A DNA stretch of 64,000 bases from Chloroflexi bacterium HGW-Chloroflexi-2 (lineage in GTDB: Bacteria > Chloroflexota > Anaerolineae > Anaerolineales > Anaerolineaceae): the NCBI GenBank assembly GCA_002840735.1, contig PHBY01000011.1, positions 1 to 64,000 of the forward strand, in the 5' to 3' direction. Below the pieces are notes generated by a model. It worked only from the letters and a program-made list of their open reading frames with translations, made no database searches and was not told the origin of the DNA. Numbering within the stretch: position 1 is the stretch's first letter; each line of letters begins with the position of its first letter. The position numbers and the translations under genes are program-made. Positions 1 to 7,866 of the stretch are shown in pieces.

Positions 1-52
1 AAAGTAAATATTGAGTGGGGTTTGGTGAGTATTGCCCATAATATGAGGAAAT

Positions 53-82
53 TGGCAGCTATTTAGCCGCCTATTTTTTTTG
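53..82 (+). terminator. Rho-independent terminator of an upstream gene
   Basis: A stem of GGCAGCT and AGCCGCC with one A-C mismatch and loop ATTT is followed by TATTTTTTTTG. It would end transcription of a rightward gene lying before the window. No gene can be assigned to bases 1-52. Confidence 0.6.
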
Positions 83-158
83 TTTTTCTAAATATCCAAA
101 TAATTTGGTCAATAAGGGCTGTTTTTTTCTTCTTTTTGGACAGCCTCTTGAGGGTAAA

Positions 159-184
159 TATCCTATGAATTGATTCATAGGATA
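159..184. repeat. 12-bp inverted repeat, TATCCTATGAAT type
   Basis: Arms TATCCTATGAAT and ATTCATAGGATA are perfect complements with a 2-nt spacer. The same palindromic core appears twice more at 57125-57163 and 57306-57331, so this is a member of a small dispersed repeat family and not a local accident. There is no T-tract in either direction that would make it a clear terminator. Confidence 0.6.
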
Positions 185-267
185 GGTTAAGAAACGACCT
201 TAGGCTTCCAGGATTAGTGAATGGTTCAATAGATCAAACAAATTGATTATCTCAAAGTTTCAAATGG

Positions 268-792
268 TCACTGTATGAATTCACTCATTTCATGTTTGCC
301 AACTGAATAGTGCAGTGAGAAATTTTCCAAAATGTCGTTGATGATCACATCGCAAGTTTGGGACCGCAACCACTTTAATGCGGATTCATCCGTACCATCC
401 AGCCGCTCTGAAATTTCCAACGTCAACGCAACATCATTTCCCACATCACGATCGAGTGAGCATCTCCAGCTGCCGAAACCCTTGTTGTAAACATCCCAAA
501 CTTCCTTAACCAGATTGAGACTATGCATGGCAGATTCCAAGGAAGCATGAGCTGCAGATAATCGGTCCGGCCATTTGTGCACTGACAAATTCTTGTAATG
601 TGTCTGGACTTCCTCAAATGGAACGAGGAACTCTGCGTACGAAATATCCTCTACTGCCAGTCCATCTATGCGATCAGCGGCTTCCACGAATAAGGTGTAG
701 TCATCTTTAAATTCAACACTCAACCCACTGGAACAACCAGCAATCGTGAAGAGTAAAAAAATGGAAAGCGTAATAAACAGGATTTTTTTCAT
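268..792 (-). CDS. Hypothetical lipoprotein (174 aa)
   Basis: The N-terminus has two lysines, a hydrophobic stretch and a lipobox ending FTIAGC with Cys20 as the predicted lipidated residue, so the product should be anchored on the outer face of the cytoplasmic membrane. The mature part is about 155 residues, probably mostly helical, with two further Cys (in the CSLD and TCDV stretches). No known domain is recognised. The ATG is preceded by AAAGAAG, a modest ribosome-binding site. It is divergent from the protease gene that starts at 1010, with about 215 bp between the two starts. Confidence 0.7.
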   Translation of the reverse strand: MKKILFITLSIFLLFTIAGCSSGLSVEFKDDYTLFVEAADRIDGLAVEDISYAEFLVPFEEVQTHYKNLSVHKWPDRLSAAHASLESAMHSLNLVKEVWDVYNKGFGSWRCSLDRDVGNDVALTLEISERLDGTDESALKWLRSQTCDVIINDILENFSLHYSVGKHEMSEFIQ

Positions 793-1009
793 AGTTGTAG
801 CTTCTTTTTCCCTGCTACTATTATGGCATTGGAGTCAGCTTAATTCAATCCCGATCTGAGGAAGCGTGAAAAGAAAAGCTTTTCAGGATCGTTGAAATAG
901 CAATAATCGGATCATATAGGGTCAGGCAAACTTTAATCCTATATGCCTAATCCCTCAATTGCACTATAATGCATTTAAGAAAACCAGTTATTCACCTGGG
1001 AGGTCCATC

Positions 1010-3445
1010 ATGACTGAAAAACCTGAAATTGATGTTCAGCGGCGCCGAAAAGGCGAAAAACCGCAACGACGTGCAACTGCACCTGTTCGCCGCCAAACCG
1101 GTCAAACTACTGGAAGCAGTGGTGGTACTGACGGAACTACTTCAGGTGGGGGCGGTGGATCACTGCTTGGTTCTGCAGGCAGCCTTTTGGGTGGCGGTAA
1201 AGGAAAATTGGGTTGTGGTGGCATCGCTATCATTGTGATTCTGATTCTATTCTTTGTCTTTTCCAATGGTCTTGATCTGGGTGAAACGCCCGTGGATGAC
1301 CAGCAACCCTATACCTTTGATGAACCAGCTGTCCTAGAGTCCACCCGCACACCACGGCCATCGCCACCACCGTCTAGCGGAAGTGGAAACTCCTGGTTGG
1401 TCATGAACTATCAGGATGCGGATGATCAGGTACTCGAGCAGGATATCTTCATTGACCTGAACGAGATGGAACGCATCGGCTCGTCCCCGGATGTGAAAAT
1501 TGTGACCCAGATCGATCGTTTTCGTGGTGGTTTCAGTGGTGATGGCGACTGGCGGTCTACCCGCCGTTACCTGGTGCTGTATGATGATGACCTCAATGCC
1601 ATTGGATCGGAACTGGTGGAAGACCTGGGTGAAATTAATATGGCAGACGGAGATTCCCTGGTCGATTTTGTCACCTGGGCTGTCAATACTTACCCCTCGG
1701 ATCACTATGTGCTGATCCTGTCCGATCACGGCATGGGTTGGCCAGGTGGCTGGACCGATCCGGCTCCCGGTGGACAGGATAGCGGTAGTGCTCCTCTGAT
1801 CCAGCAGCTCCCCGATGATGCCATTTACCTCTCAGAACTGGATCGGGCTCTTGCGGATATCCAGGCGAACACTGGTATTCAAAAATTTGATCTGATTGGC
1901 ATGGATGCCTGCCTCATGTCCCAACTGGAGGTCTACGCTGCCCTGCAGCCTTACGCGGATTATGCGGTTGCCTCCGAGGAAACAGAACCCAGCCTGGGTT
2001 GGGCATACTCAGCCTTCCTTAGCTTGCTGGTTTACGATCCCACGATTTCCACAGCTGACCTGGCAACCAATATCGTTGAATCCTATATTGACCAGGATGA
2101 ACGCATCACGGATGAGAATGCCCGTATGGATTTCCTGCGCCAGAATTCCAGCAGCGGTGGTTTCTTCGGTCCTGCGCGTGTCAGTGCCGAGCAACTTGTC
2201 AGCCAGCTCGAGAAAAACATCACCCTCACCGCTGTCGATTTGAACCAACTCCCGGATTTGATCGAAACCTTTAATGATTTTACCTATACCATGCAGGATA
2301 TTGATCAGTCGCTGGTAGCCAGTGCTCGTAATTATGCCCAATCCTACACCAGCATCTTTGGCAACCAGGTACCGCCTTCCTTTATCGATCTGGGACATTT
2401 TGTGCAGCTGGTTGCCAAACAAAGCAACGATTCCAGAATTCGCACTGCTGCCAACAATGTGCTCAGCAGTCTGCAGAATGTGATTGTGGCGGAACGGCAC
2501 GGGAACTCCAAACCAGGTTCCACTGGCATTGCTATCTACTTCCCCAACTCGACCCTGTATCGCTCTCCCTATACCGGTATGCAGTCTTACATCGCACTGG
2601 CAGATCGCTTTGCCCGTGTCACCTTGTGGGATGACTTCCTCGTCTATCATTACAACGATCGTTCCTTCACTGTGGACGCTGCCGAGCCGGTTGTGCCATC
2701 TACCAGTGGAATCATCCGAGCTCCTGGAAGTGGGACGATCAGTCTCTCACAGATCACGACCACTGCCGCCAGTGTGACACCGGGAGAAGCAGTAAAATTG
2801 AGTATCGATATCACCGGGGAGCAGGTGGGTTATGTCTACTTCTTCACTGGCTTGTATGATGCCAGCTCCAACAGCATCCTGATCGCCGATACCGATTATC
2901 TGGAGAGTTCAGAAACGGAAGATTTAAACGGGGTATATTACCCGGTCTGGCCACAAAGCGAATCCTTCAATATGAATTTTGAGTGGGAGCCAACCCTCTT
3001 CTCCATCACCGATGGTAGCCAAACCTCCGTTGCGCTCTTCAACCCCCTGGCGTATGGTGCCAGCGCAGAGAACGCGATTTATGCTGTCGATGGCATTTAC
3101 ACCTTTGCCGAAAGCGGCGAACAACGCCGGGCACAGATGTACTTCCGCGATGGTCGTTTATTCCAGGTCTTTGGTTTCCAGGGCAATGAGACTGCCAGTT
3201 CACCATATGAAATCTCTACCCAACCAGGCGATACCTTCACCTTATTGCAGCGCTGGATGGAACTGGACAGTACAGGTCAAATTACCCAGATCGTGTTCGA
3301 AGAAGGCGATACCCTCACCTTTGGCAGTACTGCCTTCGTGTGGGAACAGGTCTATGCCCCGGCGGGTGATTACCTGGTGGGTTTCCTGGTAAATGATCTG
3401 GATGGTAATGTGGTGCAGCAGTACGCGCAGATAAAAGTGGAATAG
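1010..3445 (+). CDS. Membrane-anchored clostripain-family (C11) peptidase
   Basis: The product (811 aa) starts with a basic, Gly/Ser-rich cytoplasmic segment, then a single membrane helix at about residues 65-90 and a Pro/Ser/Thr linker. The peptidase C11 domain follows. The catalytic His is in SDHGMGWPGG (H240) and the catalytic Cys in GMDACLMS (C301), the usual His-Cys pair of caspase-like clostripains. The last 280 residues look like beta-rich accessory domains. An in-frame TTG at 959 would add 17 residues, but the ATG at 1010 is preceded by GGGAGG at good spacing and is preferred. The family cleaves after Arg or Lys; an extracytoplasmic role in protein turnover is inferred. A strong hairpin terminator follows. 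Confidence 0.85.
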   Translation: MTEKPEIDVQRRRKGEKPQRRATAPVRRQTGQTTGSSGGTDGTTSGGGGGSLLGSAGSLLGGGKGKLGCGGIAIIVILILFFVFSNGLDLGETPVDDQQPYTFDEPAVLESTRTPRPSPPPSSGSGNSWLVMNYQDADDQVLEQDIFIDLNEMERIGSSPDVKIVTQIDRFRGGFSGDGDWRSTRRYLVLYDDDLNAIGSELVEDLGEINMADGDSLVDFVTWAVNTYPSDHYVLILSDHGMGWPGGWTDPAPGGQDSGSAPLIQQLPDDAIYLSELDRALADIQANTGIQKFDLIGMDACLMSQLEVYAALQPYADYAVASEETEPSLGWAYSAFLSLLVYDPTISTADLATNIVESYIDQDERITDENARMDFLRQNSSSGGFFGPARVSAEQLVSQLEKNITLTAVDLNQLPDLIETFNDFTYTMQDIDQSLVASARNYAQSYTSIFGNQVPPSFIDLGHFVQLVAKQSNDSRIRTAANNVLSSLQNVIVAERHGNSKPGSTGIAIYFPNSTLYRSPYTGMQSYIALADRFARVTLWDDFLVYHYNDRSFTVDAAEPVVPSTSGIIRAPGSGTISLSQITTTAASVTPGEAVKLSIDITGEQVGYVYFFTGLYDASSNSILIADTDYLESSETEDLNGVYYPVWPQSESFNMNFEWEPTLFSITDGSQTSVALFNPLAYGASAENAIYAVDGIYTFAESGEQRRAQMYFRDGRLFQVFGFQGNETASSPYEISTQPGDTFTLLQRWMELDSTGQITQIVFEEGDTLTFGSTAFVWEQVYAPAGDYLVGFLVNDLDGNVVQQYAQIKVE

Positions 3446-3491
3446 CGTTTAAGCTGTTGAGCTATTAAGCCTGAAAATTCACAAGTTCATT

Positions 3492-3532
3492 AGTTCTTGA
3501 GTTCATAAGCAAATGAACTCAAGAACTTTTTT
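3492..3532 (+). terminator. Strong Rho-independent terminator after the C11 peptidase
   Basis: Arms AGTTCTTGAGTTCAT and its exact complement (15 bp) enclose a 6-nt loop and run into TTTTTT. It lies 46 bp after the protease stop codon. Confidence 0.85.
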
Positions 3533-3788
3533 CATTTATTGGTACATTGTCATCTGCCCTTTAGGCCGCACTAAGTGATAAACCCTGTATCCTCATCCTG
3601 GAAGAATACACTATTTACTATTCACCAAAAGAGCATTGAACTTTGACATATAAACTCTCTTGCTACGAAAATAGAAATTCATGAATTGCCGTCAACGAAT
3701 GCGAAAACGATGACGAAATTATTAACAGCTCAGCAGCTCAACAGCTTAAAAGCTTAATGCCTTAAATACGCTATTCCTATAAACACTA
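3533..3788. other. Non-coding spacer upstream of the PadR gene
   Basis: This completes a gap of about 400 bases between the protease stop and the PadR start. I see no credible gene. Bases 3725-3765 contain repeated CAGCTCA/CAGCTTA-like words of low complexity. The PadR promoter lies at its right edge. Confidence 0.5.
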
Positions 3789-3817
3789 TTGACAAAAATA
3801 GAATAGCATGATAGAAT
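3789..3817 (+). promoter_or_regulatory. Near-consensus sigma-70 promoter for the PadR operon
   Basis: TTGACA at 3789-3794 and TAGAAT at 3812-3817 are separated by 17 bp. The spacer and -10 box hold two direct ATAGAAT words (about 3798 and 3811) that could be the operator for autorepression by the downstream PadR protein; that part is inference. Confidence 0.7.
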
Positions 3818-3845
3818 ATGACCGTTCTTGAGAAAGAAGTTAAAA

Positions 3846-4217
3846 ATGCCAAGACACAAAAGAGGATGGGGAATGGAAAATGGTCACAGACGTGAGAAAC
3901 GACGCACGCCATTAAAGGTCGCGCTGGTCGAACCCGCACTGTTGACACTGATTTCCCAATCCCCCAGGCATGGATATTCTCTGCTGGCAGACCTGGAATC
4001 TCTGGGTCTAGAATCGCTGCACCCAAGTGTCGTCTACCGTACCCTGCGTCAAATGGAAGACCTGGAATGGATCCATTCCGAATGGGACACCGATAACAAC
4101 CAGGGTCCGCCGCGTAGACTTTACAACCTTACCCGCATTGGTGACGCAGCTTTGCTGACCTGGCGGGAAGAATTGGTCAAGGCACAGGATAGTATCCAGG
4201 AGATGCTCAGGAATTAA
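3846..4217 (+). CDS. PadR-family transcriptional regulator
   Basis: The 123-aa product has the PadR winged-helix signature: VALVEPALLTLISQ, then HGYSLLADLE, then the recognition region HPSVVYRTLRQMEDLEWI and the wing with RRLYNLT. About 20 basic residues precede the domain. PadR proteins are dimeric repressors released by small ligands or stress. A TTG at 3828 is open in frame, but the ATG at 3846 follows an AGAAAGAAG site at normal spacing. It heads a likely operon with a 36-aa ORF and an Arg/His-rich protein, and a near-consensus promoter lies just upstream. Confidence 0.85.
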   Translation: MPRHKRGWGMENGHRREKRRTPLKVALVEPALLTLISQSPRHGYSLLADLESLGLESLHPSVVYRTLRQMEDLEWIHSEWDTDNNQGPPRRLYNLTRIGDAALLTWREELVKAQDSIQEMLRN

Positions 4218-4241
4218 TCAACAGAATAAGGAGGGATATCG

Positions 4242-4352
4242 ATGTTGACCATCGAATTGGGTAATATGAACGACCATATTGCCAGCAAAACCAGAGCCCA
4301 CAAGGGTGATCAAGTCGTGAGAAAGTTAGTAATAAAGGAAAAAAGAAATTGA
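4242..4352 (+). CDS. Small ORF (36 aa) with a strong Shine-Dalgarno site
   Basis: ATG at 4242 is preceded by AAGGAGGG at 4228-4235, the strongest ribosome-binding site in this part of the window, 6 nt from the start. The peptide begins MLTIELGNMNDHIASK and ends with a basic tail (KEKRN). Its TGA stop at 4350-4352 overlaps the TTG start of the next ORF at 4349, so the two are probably translationally coupled. No family is recognised. It may be a real small protein or a leader peptide that feeds ribosomes into the next gene. Confidence 0.5.
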   Translation: MLTIELGNMNDHIASKTRAHKGDQVVRKLVIKEKRN

Positions 4353-4765
4353 GAATGGAAAGATCAGAAAATAGAACACATAACCGTAATTTACGGGAAC
4401 GAACAGAGCTATGCAGCCATGAGGAATTTTCCCGCCGGGAAAGACGCCACCAGCATGGTATGGACACCGTTGAGGAACTTATTCCGCGGGAAGGTTTTCA
4501 CCATAGAGGACATCGCCATCCAATGCAGACAGAAGATAGAATGCAGGGAAGAGGGTTTCGTCACAGAGCGAGACCAGCCCAAAGTACATCGCAGCCAGAC
4601 AAGGATATGGGAGAACGGAATCGATACCGGTTCTTCATGCACCCGGAACCCTTCACATCCCCCCGTGATCTGATGCAAGAAAAATGGATGCTGGAGATGC
4701 GAATCTTCCGGTTGAAGAAACGCTTACACAGAATCAATCATCGACTGCGCAAACAGTTTGAGTAA
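4349..4765 (+). CDS. Arg/His-rich hypothetical protein in the PadR operon
   Basis: The 138-aa product contains 28 Arg and 12 His, with clusters such as SRRERRHQH and GFHHRGHRH. It ends in a short amphipathic, coiled-coil-like segment with the heptad-like run MRIFRLKKRLHRINHRL. No membrane segment or signal peptide is visible. Such composition suggests binding to metal, nucleic acid or an acidic partner, but no function can be assigned. The start is TTG 4349, overlapping the stop of the 36-aa ORF; ATG 4355 is an alternative. A clear terminator follows at 4770, ending the PadR operon. Confidence 0.55.
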   Translation: MRMERSENRTHNRNLRERTELCSHEEFSRRERRHQHGMDTVEELIPREGFHHRGHRHPMQTEDRMQGRGFRHRARPAQSTSQPDKDMGERNRYRFFMHPEPFTSPRDLMQEKWMLEMRIFRLKKRLHRINHRLRKQFE

Positions 4766-4769
4766 CAGA

Positions 4770-4798
4770 AACCAGGTGGCTTACCCCACCTGGTTTTT
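4770..4798 (+). terminator. Rho-independent terminator of the PadR operon
   Basis: A perfect 10-bp stem (AACCAGGTGG with its complement) and a 6-nt loop are followed by a T-tract, starting 5 bp after the stop codon. Confidence 0.85.
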
Positions 4799-4901
4799 CT
4801 CTTTAAAACGCAAGAAAGCAATAAAGCAAGAGCTTAACTTTTAATTTTCAACTTTCACCTCTCAACTATTACCATTATATTGTTCTTCAGAGGACACTTT
4901 T

Positions 4902-5750
4902 ATGAAAGCATTATGGTCCCTATCTATACTCATCATGATAATTTCTGCGGGATGTGCATCGGTAGCACCCATCTCTGCTGCTCAGCTACATGTTACTGCG
5001 ACGCCACGCTTGAAACCCACTCGCACGCCGCTGCAACCCAACACCGCTGTCCCCTCCCCGACTTTCACACCGAGTGAAACTCCTGATCCACGCCTGCCAC
5101 CTGAGGATTGGATGAACTGGCCGGTTGTTCCGGAAGCGACTGATCGGGTCTACGAGATCTATCAGAGAGGTATTGAACTCGGTAATGATCCACACCATTT
5201 CTCCAAAATTGGGGATTGCCATAATGTCAAAGAAGCTTTTATGGGCTTGTTCGATAAACCGGGTTGGTACAAACTGCGTGATGAAAATGCCAACCTCCAG
5301 CCAGTGATCGATTGGTTTGCTGGTTCTTTCGATCGCGATGGTTACGCCGTGAAAGGTGGCTTCAATGCCGCCGCTGTCCTCAACCCCACCTGGGCGGATC
5401 AGGAACTTTGTCAACCGTATGAAAGCCCGATCGCCTGTGAAGTACGCATCCACAACCCCAGCTTTGCGATTGTCAGCCTGGAATTAGCATGGCTGGGACG
5501 CACCGCTGAACGCTATGAAGACTACATGCGTCAAATTCTTGATCTACTGATCGCAGAAGGCGTGGTGCCCATCCTGGCCACCAAGGCTGATAATCTGGAA
5601 GGGGATCATTCCCTCAATTACACCACCGCCAAACTGGCCTATGAATACGATTTGCCACTGTGGAACTTCTGGCGCGCCGCCCAGGAACTCCCCAACCAGG
5701 GTATGGATCCTTATCGGGATGATGGCTTTCACATCAGTGATGTGGCGTAG
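4902..5750 (+). CDS. SGNH/GDSL-hydrolase-like lipoprotein, probably C-terminally truncated
   Basis: The 282-aa product has a lipoprotein signal (lipobox ISAGC, Cys18) and a TP-rich linker to about residue 70. The hydrolase-like part has KIGDC in place of the GDS nucleophile block, LATKADN resembling block III, and DDGFHIS as the Asp-x-x-His block. The usual nucleophile Ser is Cys in KIGDC, so catalytic competence is uncertain. The reading frame stops only four residues after HIS, and the TAG lies inside a palindromic repeat, suggesting that the original C-terminus was cut off by repeat insertion. The start has AGAGGA about 8 nt upstream. Confidence 0.65.
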   Translation: MKALWSLSILIMIISAGCASVAPISAAQLHVTATPRLKPTRTPLQPNTAVPSPTFTPSETPDPRLPPEDWMNWPVVPEATDRVYEIYQRGIELGNDPHHFSKIGDCHNVKEAFMGLFDKPGWYKLRDENANLQPVIDWFAGSFDRDGYAVKGGFNAAAVLNPTWADQELCQPYESPIACEVRIHNPSFAIVSLELAWLGRTAERYEDYMRQILDLLIAEGVVPILATKADNLEGDHSLNYTTAKLAYEYDLPLWNFWRAAQELPNQGMDPYRDDGFHISDVA

Positions 5751-5815
5751 GGTGGATTGGTAATCCACCTTACTGGATGTGATGTGGTGTAGGGTGGATT
5801 GGTAATCCACCTTAC
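5737..5815. repeat. Tandem pair (42-bp period) of a palindromic repeat
   Basis: Two copies of a 27-nt palindrome (arms GTAGGGTGGATT and AATCCACCTTAC, loop GGT) lie at 5747-5773 and 5789-5815. The flanking GTGATGTGG is also duplicated, so the unit was copied after insertion. The architecture (GTA at one end, TAC at the other, G-rich 12-13-bp arm, 3-nt loop) matches the element inserted in hsdR at 18181-18209. Confidence 0.8.
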
Positions 5816-5912
5816 TATTCTTTTCATTTGTAAAGTTACTGAAAGTAAAAAAGGGGAATTTGGAAAGGTTTTTATTGTAAAATAAAGGTTAATAAATTTT
5901 TCCGGAGGATCA

Positions 5913-6284
5913 ATGTTACAGGGAATTTTTGGTAATGCTTCTGAAGTGGATGTTCGTTCAGTACAGGCAGAGTTAGATGCAATTCTGGTTCAGGAAGAAA
6001 AAATAACACGCGCATTTAAAATCATTCGAGATATGTTTATTTTTACAGATAGACGCTTGATTTTAATTGATAAACAGGGTATCACGGGTAAGAAAGCCGA
6101 GTATCATACCATCCCATATAAATCTATCAGCCATTTCTCGGTTGAAACAGCTGGGACTTTTGATATGGATGCTGAATTAAAAATCTACATTTCCGGAAAC
6201 ATGACACCTTTTGTCCGTGAATTTAAACGTGGTCAAGACATCAAAGGTGTGCAACAATGGCTGGCATTTTATGTGCTACGGTAG
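5913..6284 (+). CDS. Bacterial PH-domain protein (PF08000-like)
   Basis: The 123-aa protein is a single bacterial pleckstrin-homology domain of the YvbH/DUF1696 type. The typical core is IIRDMFIFTDRRLILIDKQG, followed by the basic GKKAEYHTIPYKSI strand and the closing helix DIKGVQQWLAF. It is soluble, without signal peptide. The ATG follows a GGAGGAT site. Members of this family are common small cytosolic proteins of unclear role; no partner is visible in the neighbourhood. Confidence 0.85.
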   Translation: MLQGIFGNASEVDVRSVQAELDAILVQEEKITRAFKIIRDMFIFTDRRLILIDKQGITGKKAEYHTIPYKSISHFSVETAGTFDMDAELKIYISGNMTPFVREFKRGQDIKGVQQWLAFYVLR

Positions 6285-6635
6285 ATAAAACATCACGATT
6301 GAATAGTGCCTGTGTTAAATCCACGGTTGTAAAAATCGTATCCTTGCCTCTGCAGGCTATGTAGTAATCCACCATCACTCCTCTCAGGTGTTTCTTTCGC
6401 CCAAAGCTCAAATCTCAACACTCATGGCTAAAAACCGAACTATGATTTTTGTGATTTTTTGATGGACTATGATGGAGATATTCGCTCATTCGTTTAAAAT
6501 TCGTTGACGGCTTCTTCCCCGAATCTCCGGCTTCTTCCTAATAGAATTTCACCTCATTTTCCCCTATAATCATTAACAACATAATTACACATGCTTATTT
6601 GGAAAAAATCATCATCCACCACCAGGAGGGACAAC
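6285..6635. other. Non-coding spacer upstream of the NucS-like gene
   Basis: About 350 bases without a convincing gene. Bases 6436-6478 are rich in repeated TATGAT/GTGATT words, a style seen in dispersed bacterial repeats. TATAAT at 6565-6570 could be the -10 box of the gene starting at 6636; no good -35 box accompanies it. Confidence 0.4.
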
Positions 6636-7553
6636 ATGCCACTCTACAAACTCGACTCAGGAAAAACCATCCAGATTAAACCCGGCACATTTCCACTGGA
6701 GCGCCACCTGCAAAGACTCTTCGAGCAAAATCTGGAAGATTTACTGGGTGTGCGTTTCATCGCATCCGAAGTGACCACTGGGGACCGCCAGCGGGGTCGC
6801 ATCGATACCCTCGGCATCGATCAGGATGGCAATCCGACCATCATCGAATACAAGAAATCCGCTAAGGACAATGTCATCAACCAGGGACTTTTCTACCTGG
6901 ATTGGCTGGTCGATCATAAAGGTGATTTCACCCTGCTGGCGCAAAAAAACCTGAAGAAGGACGTTTTCATCGATTGGACCAACCCGCGTCTGATCCTGAT
7001 TGCTGAGAGTTTCTCGGAATATGATAAGTACGCGATCAACCGCATGGGAGCCAATATTTCTTTGTGGGTGTATCGGCTCTACGGGAAAGACCTGCTTTAC
7101 CTGGATGAAATGATCACCACCAATACCATATCCGAAAAGAAGACCAGTTTAGAGCGAACCAGGACACAAAAGCAGGATGGCGAGGAGTTGGAGGTGTACA
7201 CCGTGGAATCCCATCTGCAGGGAAAACCGCAAAGTGTGGTCGATTTATTTGAGAGCCTGAGAACGCGCATCTTCCAGCTCAATACGGACGAAACCCTGAC
7301 TGAAAAAGCAACCAAAAATTACATCGCCTTCCGGCATGGCAAGAATTTTTGCGAGGTCTGGGTGCAGGCCAGTAAACTGAAAATCTGGATTGATATGCCC
7401 CCTGGCGAAGGGAAGGATCCCTTCCACATCACCCGCGATGTCTCCAAAGTGGGACATTGGGGCACCGGTGATCTGGAGGTTACCCTGGAGGATGAAACCC
7501 AGCTGGATCAGGTGATGGATGTGATTGAGCAGGCGTATCGGTTGACTGTGTAG
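6636..7553 (+). CDS. NucS-like nuclease-fold protein with C-terminal DUF5655
   Basis: The 305-aa product begins MPLYKLDSGK; its ATG follows AGGAGGG. An upstream TTG at 6591 is open but unsupported. Residues about 20-150 resemble the PD-(D/E)XK domain of NucS-type endonucleases, with D57 in GRIDTLGID and the E71-Y-K73 core. The last 110 residues match DUF5655 (FRHGKNFCEVWVQ, DVSKVGHWGTGDLEV). A role in DNA cleavage or repair is inferred from the fold only. Two degraded pieces of a second copy lie downstream at 7703-7779 and 11565-11699. Confidence 0.8.
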   Translation: MPLYKLDSGKTIQIKPGTFPLERHLQRLFEQNLEDLLGVRFIASEVTTGDRQRGRIDTLGIDQDGNPTIIEYKKSAKDNVINQGLFYLDWLVDHKGDFTLLAQKNLKKDVFIDWTNPRLILIAESFSEYDKYAINRMGANISLWVYRLYGKDLLYLDEMITTNTISEKKTSLERTRTQKQDGEELEVYTVESHLQGKPQSVVDLFESLRTRIFQLNTDETLTEKATKNYIAFRHGKNFCEVWVQASKLKIWIDMPPGEGKDPFHITRDVSKVGHWGTGDLEVTLEDETQLDQVMDVIEQAYRLTV

Positions 7554-7702
7554 TAAATTTATTGGATTTCGCTAACTCTTTTACACCTATCTTTACCCCC
7601 AAATCACAAAAAATTGTAACATTTCTCCACAACAAATCTTTTTTAATTATTAACTGTTTTCATATCAATGAATATGCAAGGAATCCCAGTATTTCAGCAC
7701 TA

Positions 7703-7779
7703 GGTGGGACAATATACCGCTTTACAAACTCGACTCAGGAAAAAATTATCCTGATATAACCCTACATCTATCCAGAAGA
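7703..7779 (+). pseudogene. 5' remnant of a duplicated NucS-like/DUF5655 gene
   Basis: The stretch aligns with the ribosome-binding site and first codons of the gene at 6636. GGGACAA is shared, ATG has become ATA, and TACAAACTCGACTCAGGAAA is identical, after which similarity fades. A stop follows within about 20 codons. Its 3' counterpart is at 11565-11699. Confidence 0.75.
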
Positions 7780-7797
7780 GAGGATCATTTATTTATT

Positions 7798-7854
7798 AAA
7801 AAAAACCAGTGTTACAAAAATCTTTCACAGGAAATTGCAACACTGGTTTTTTAA
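7798..7854. terminator. Bidirectional terminator beside the large secreted-protein gene
   Basis: Arms AAAAAACCAGTGTT and AACACTGGTTTTTT are perfect complements separated by about 25 nt. A T-tract follows in both directions. It lies just past the stop of the leftward gene ending at 7867. Confidence 0.7.
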
Positions 7855-7866
7855 TCTAATAAGTCA

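Noticed and set aside
3683-6512. 13-nt word GCCGTCAACGAAT near 3690 and its complement near 6497
   Set aside because: Too short and only two copies; chance cannot be excluded.
7562-7759. 65-aa plus-strand open frame
   Set aside because: Its end covers the 5' remnant of the duplicated NucS-like gene in the wrong frame.
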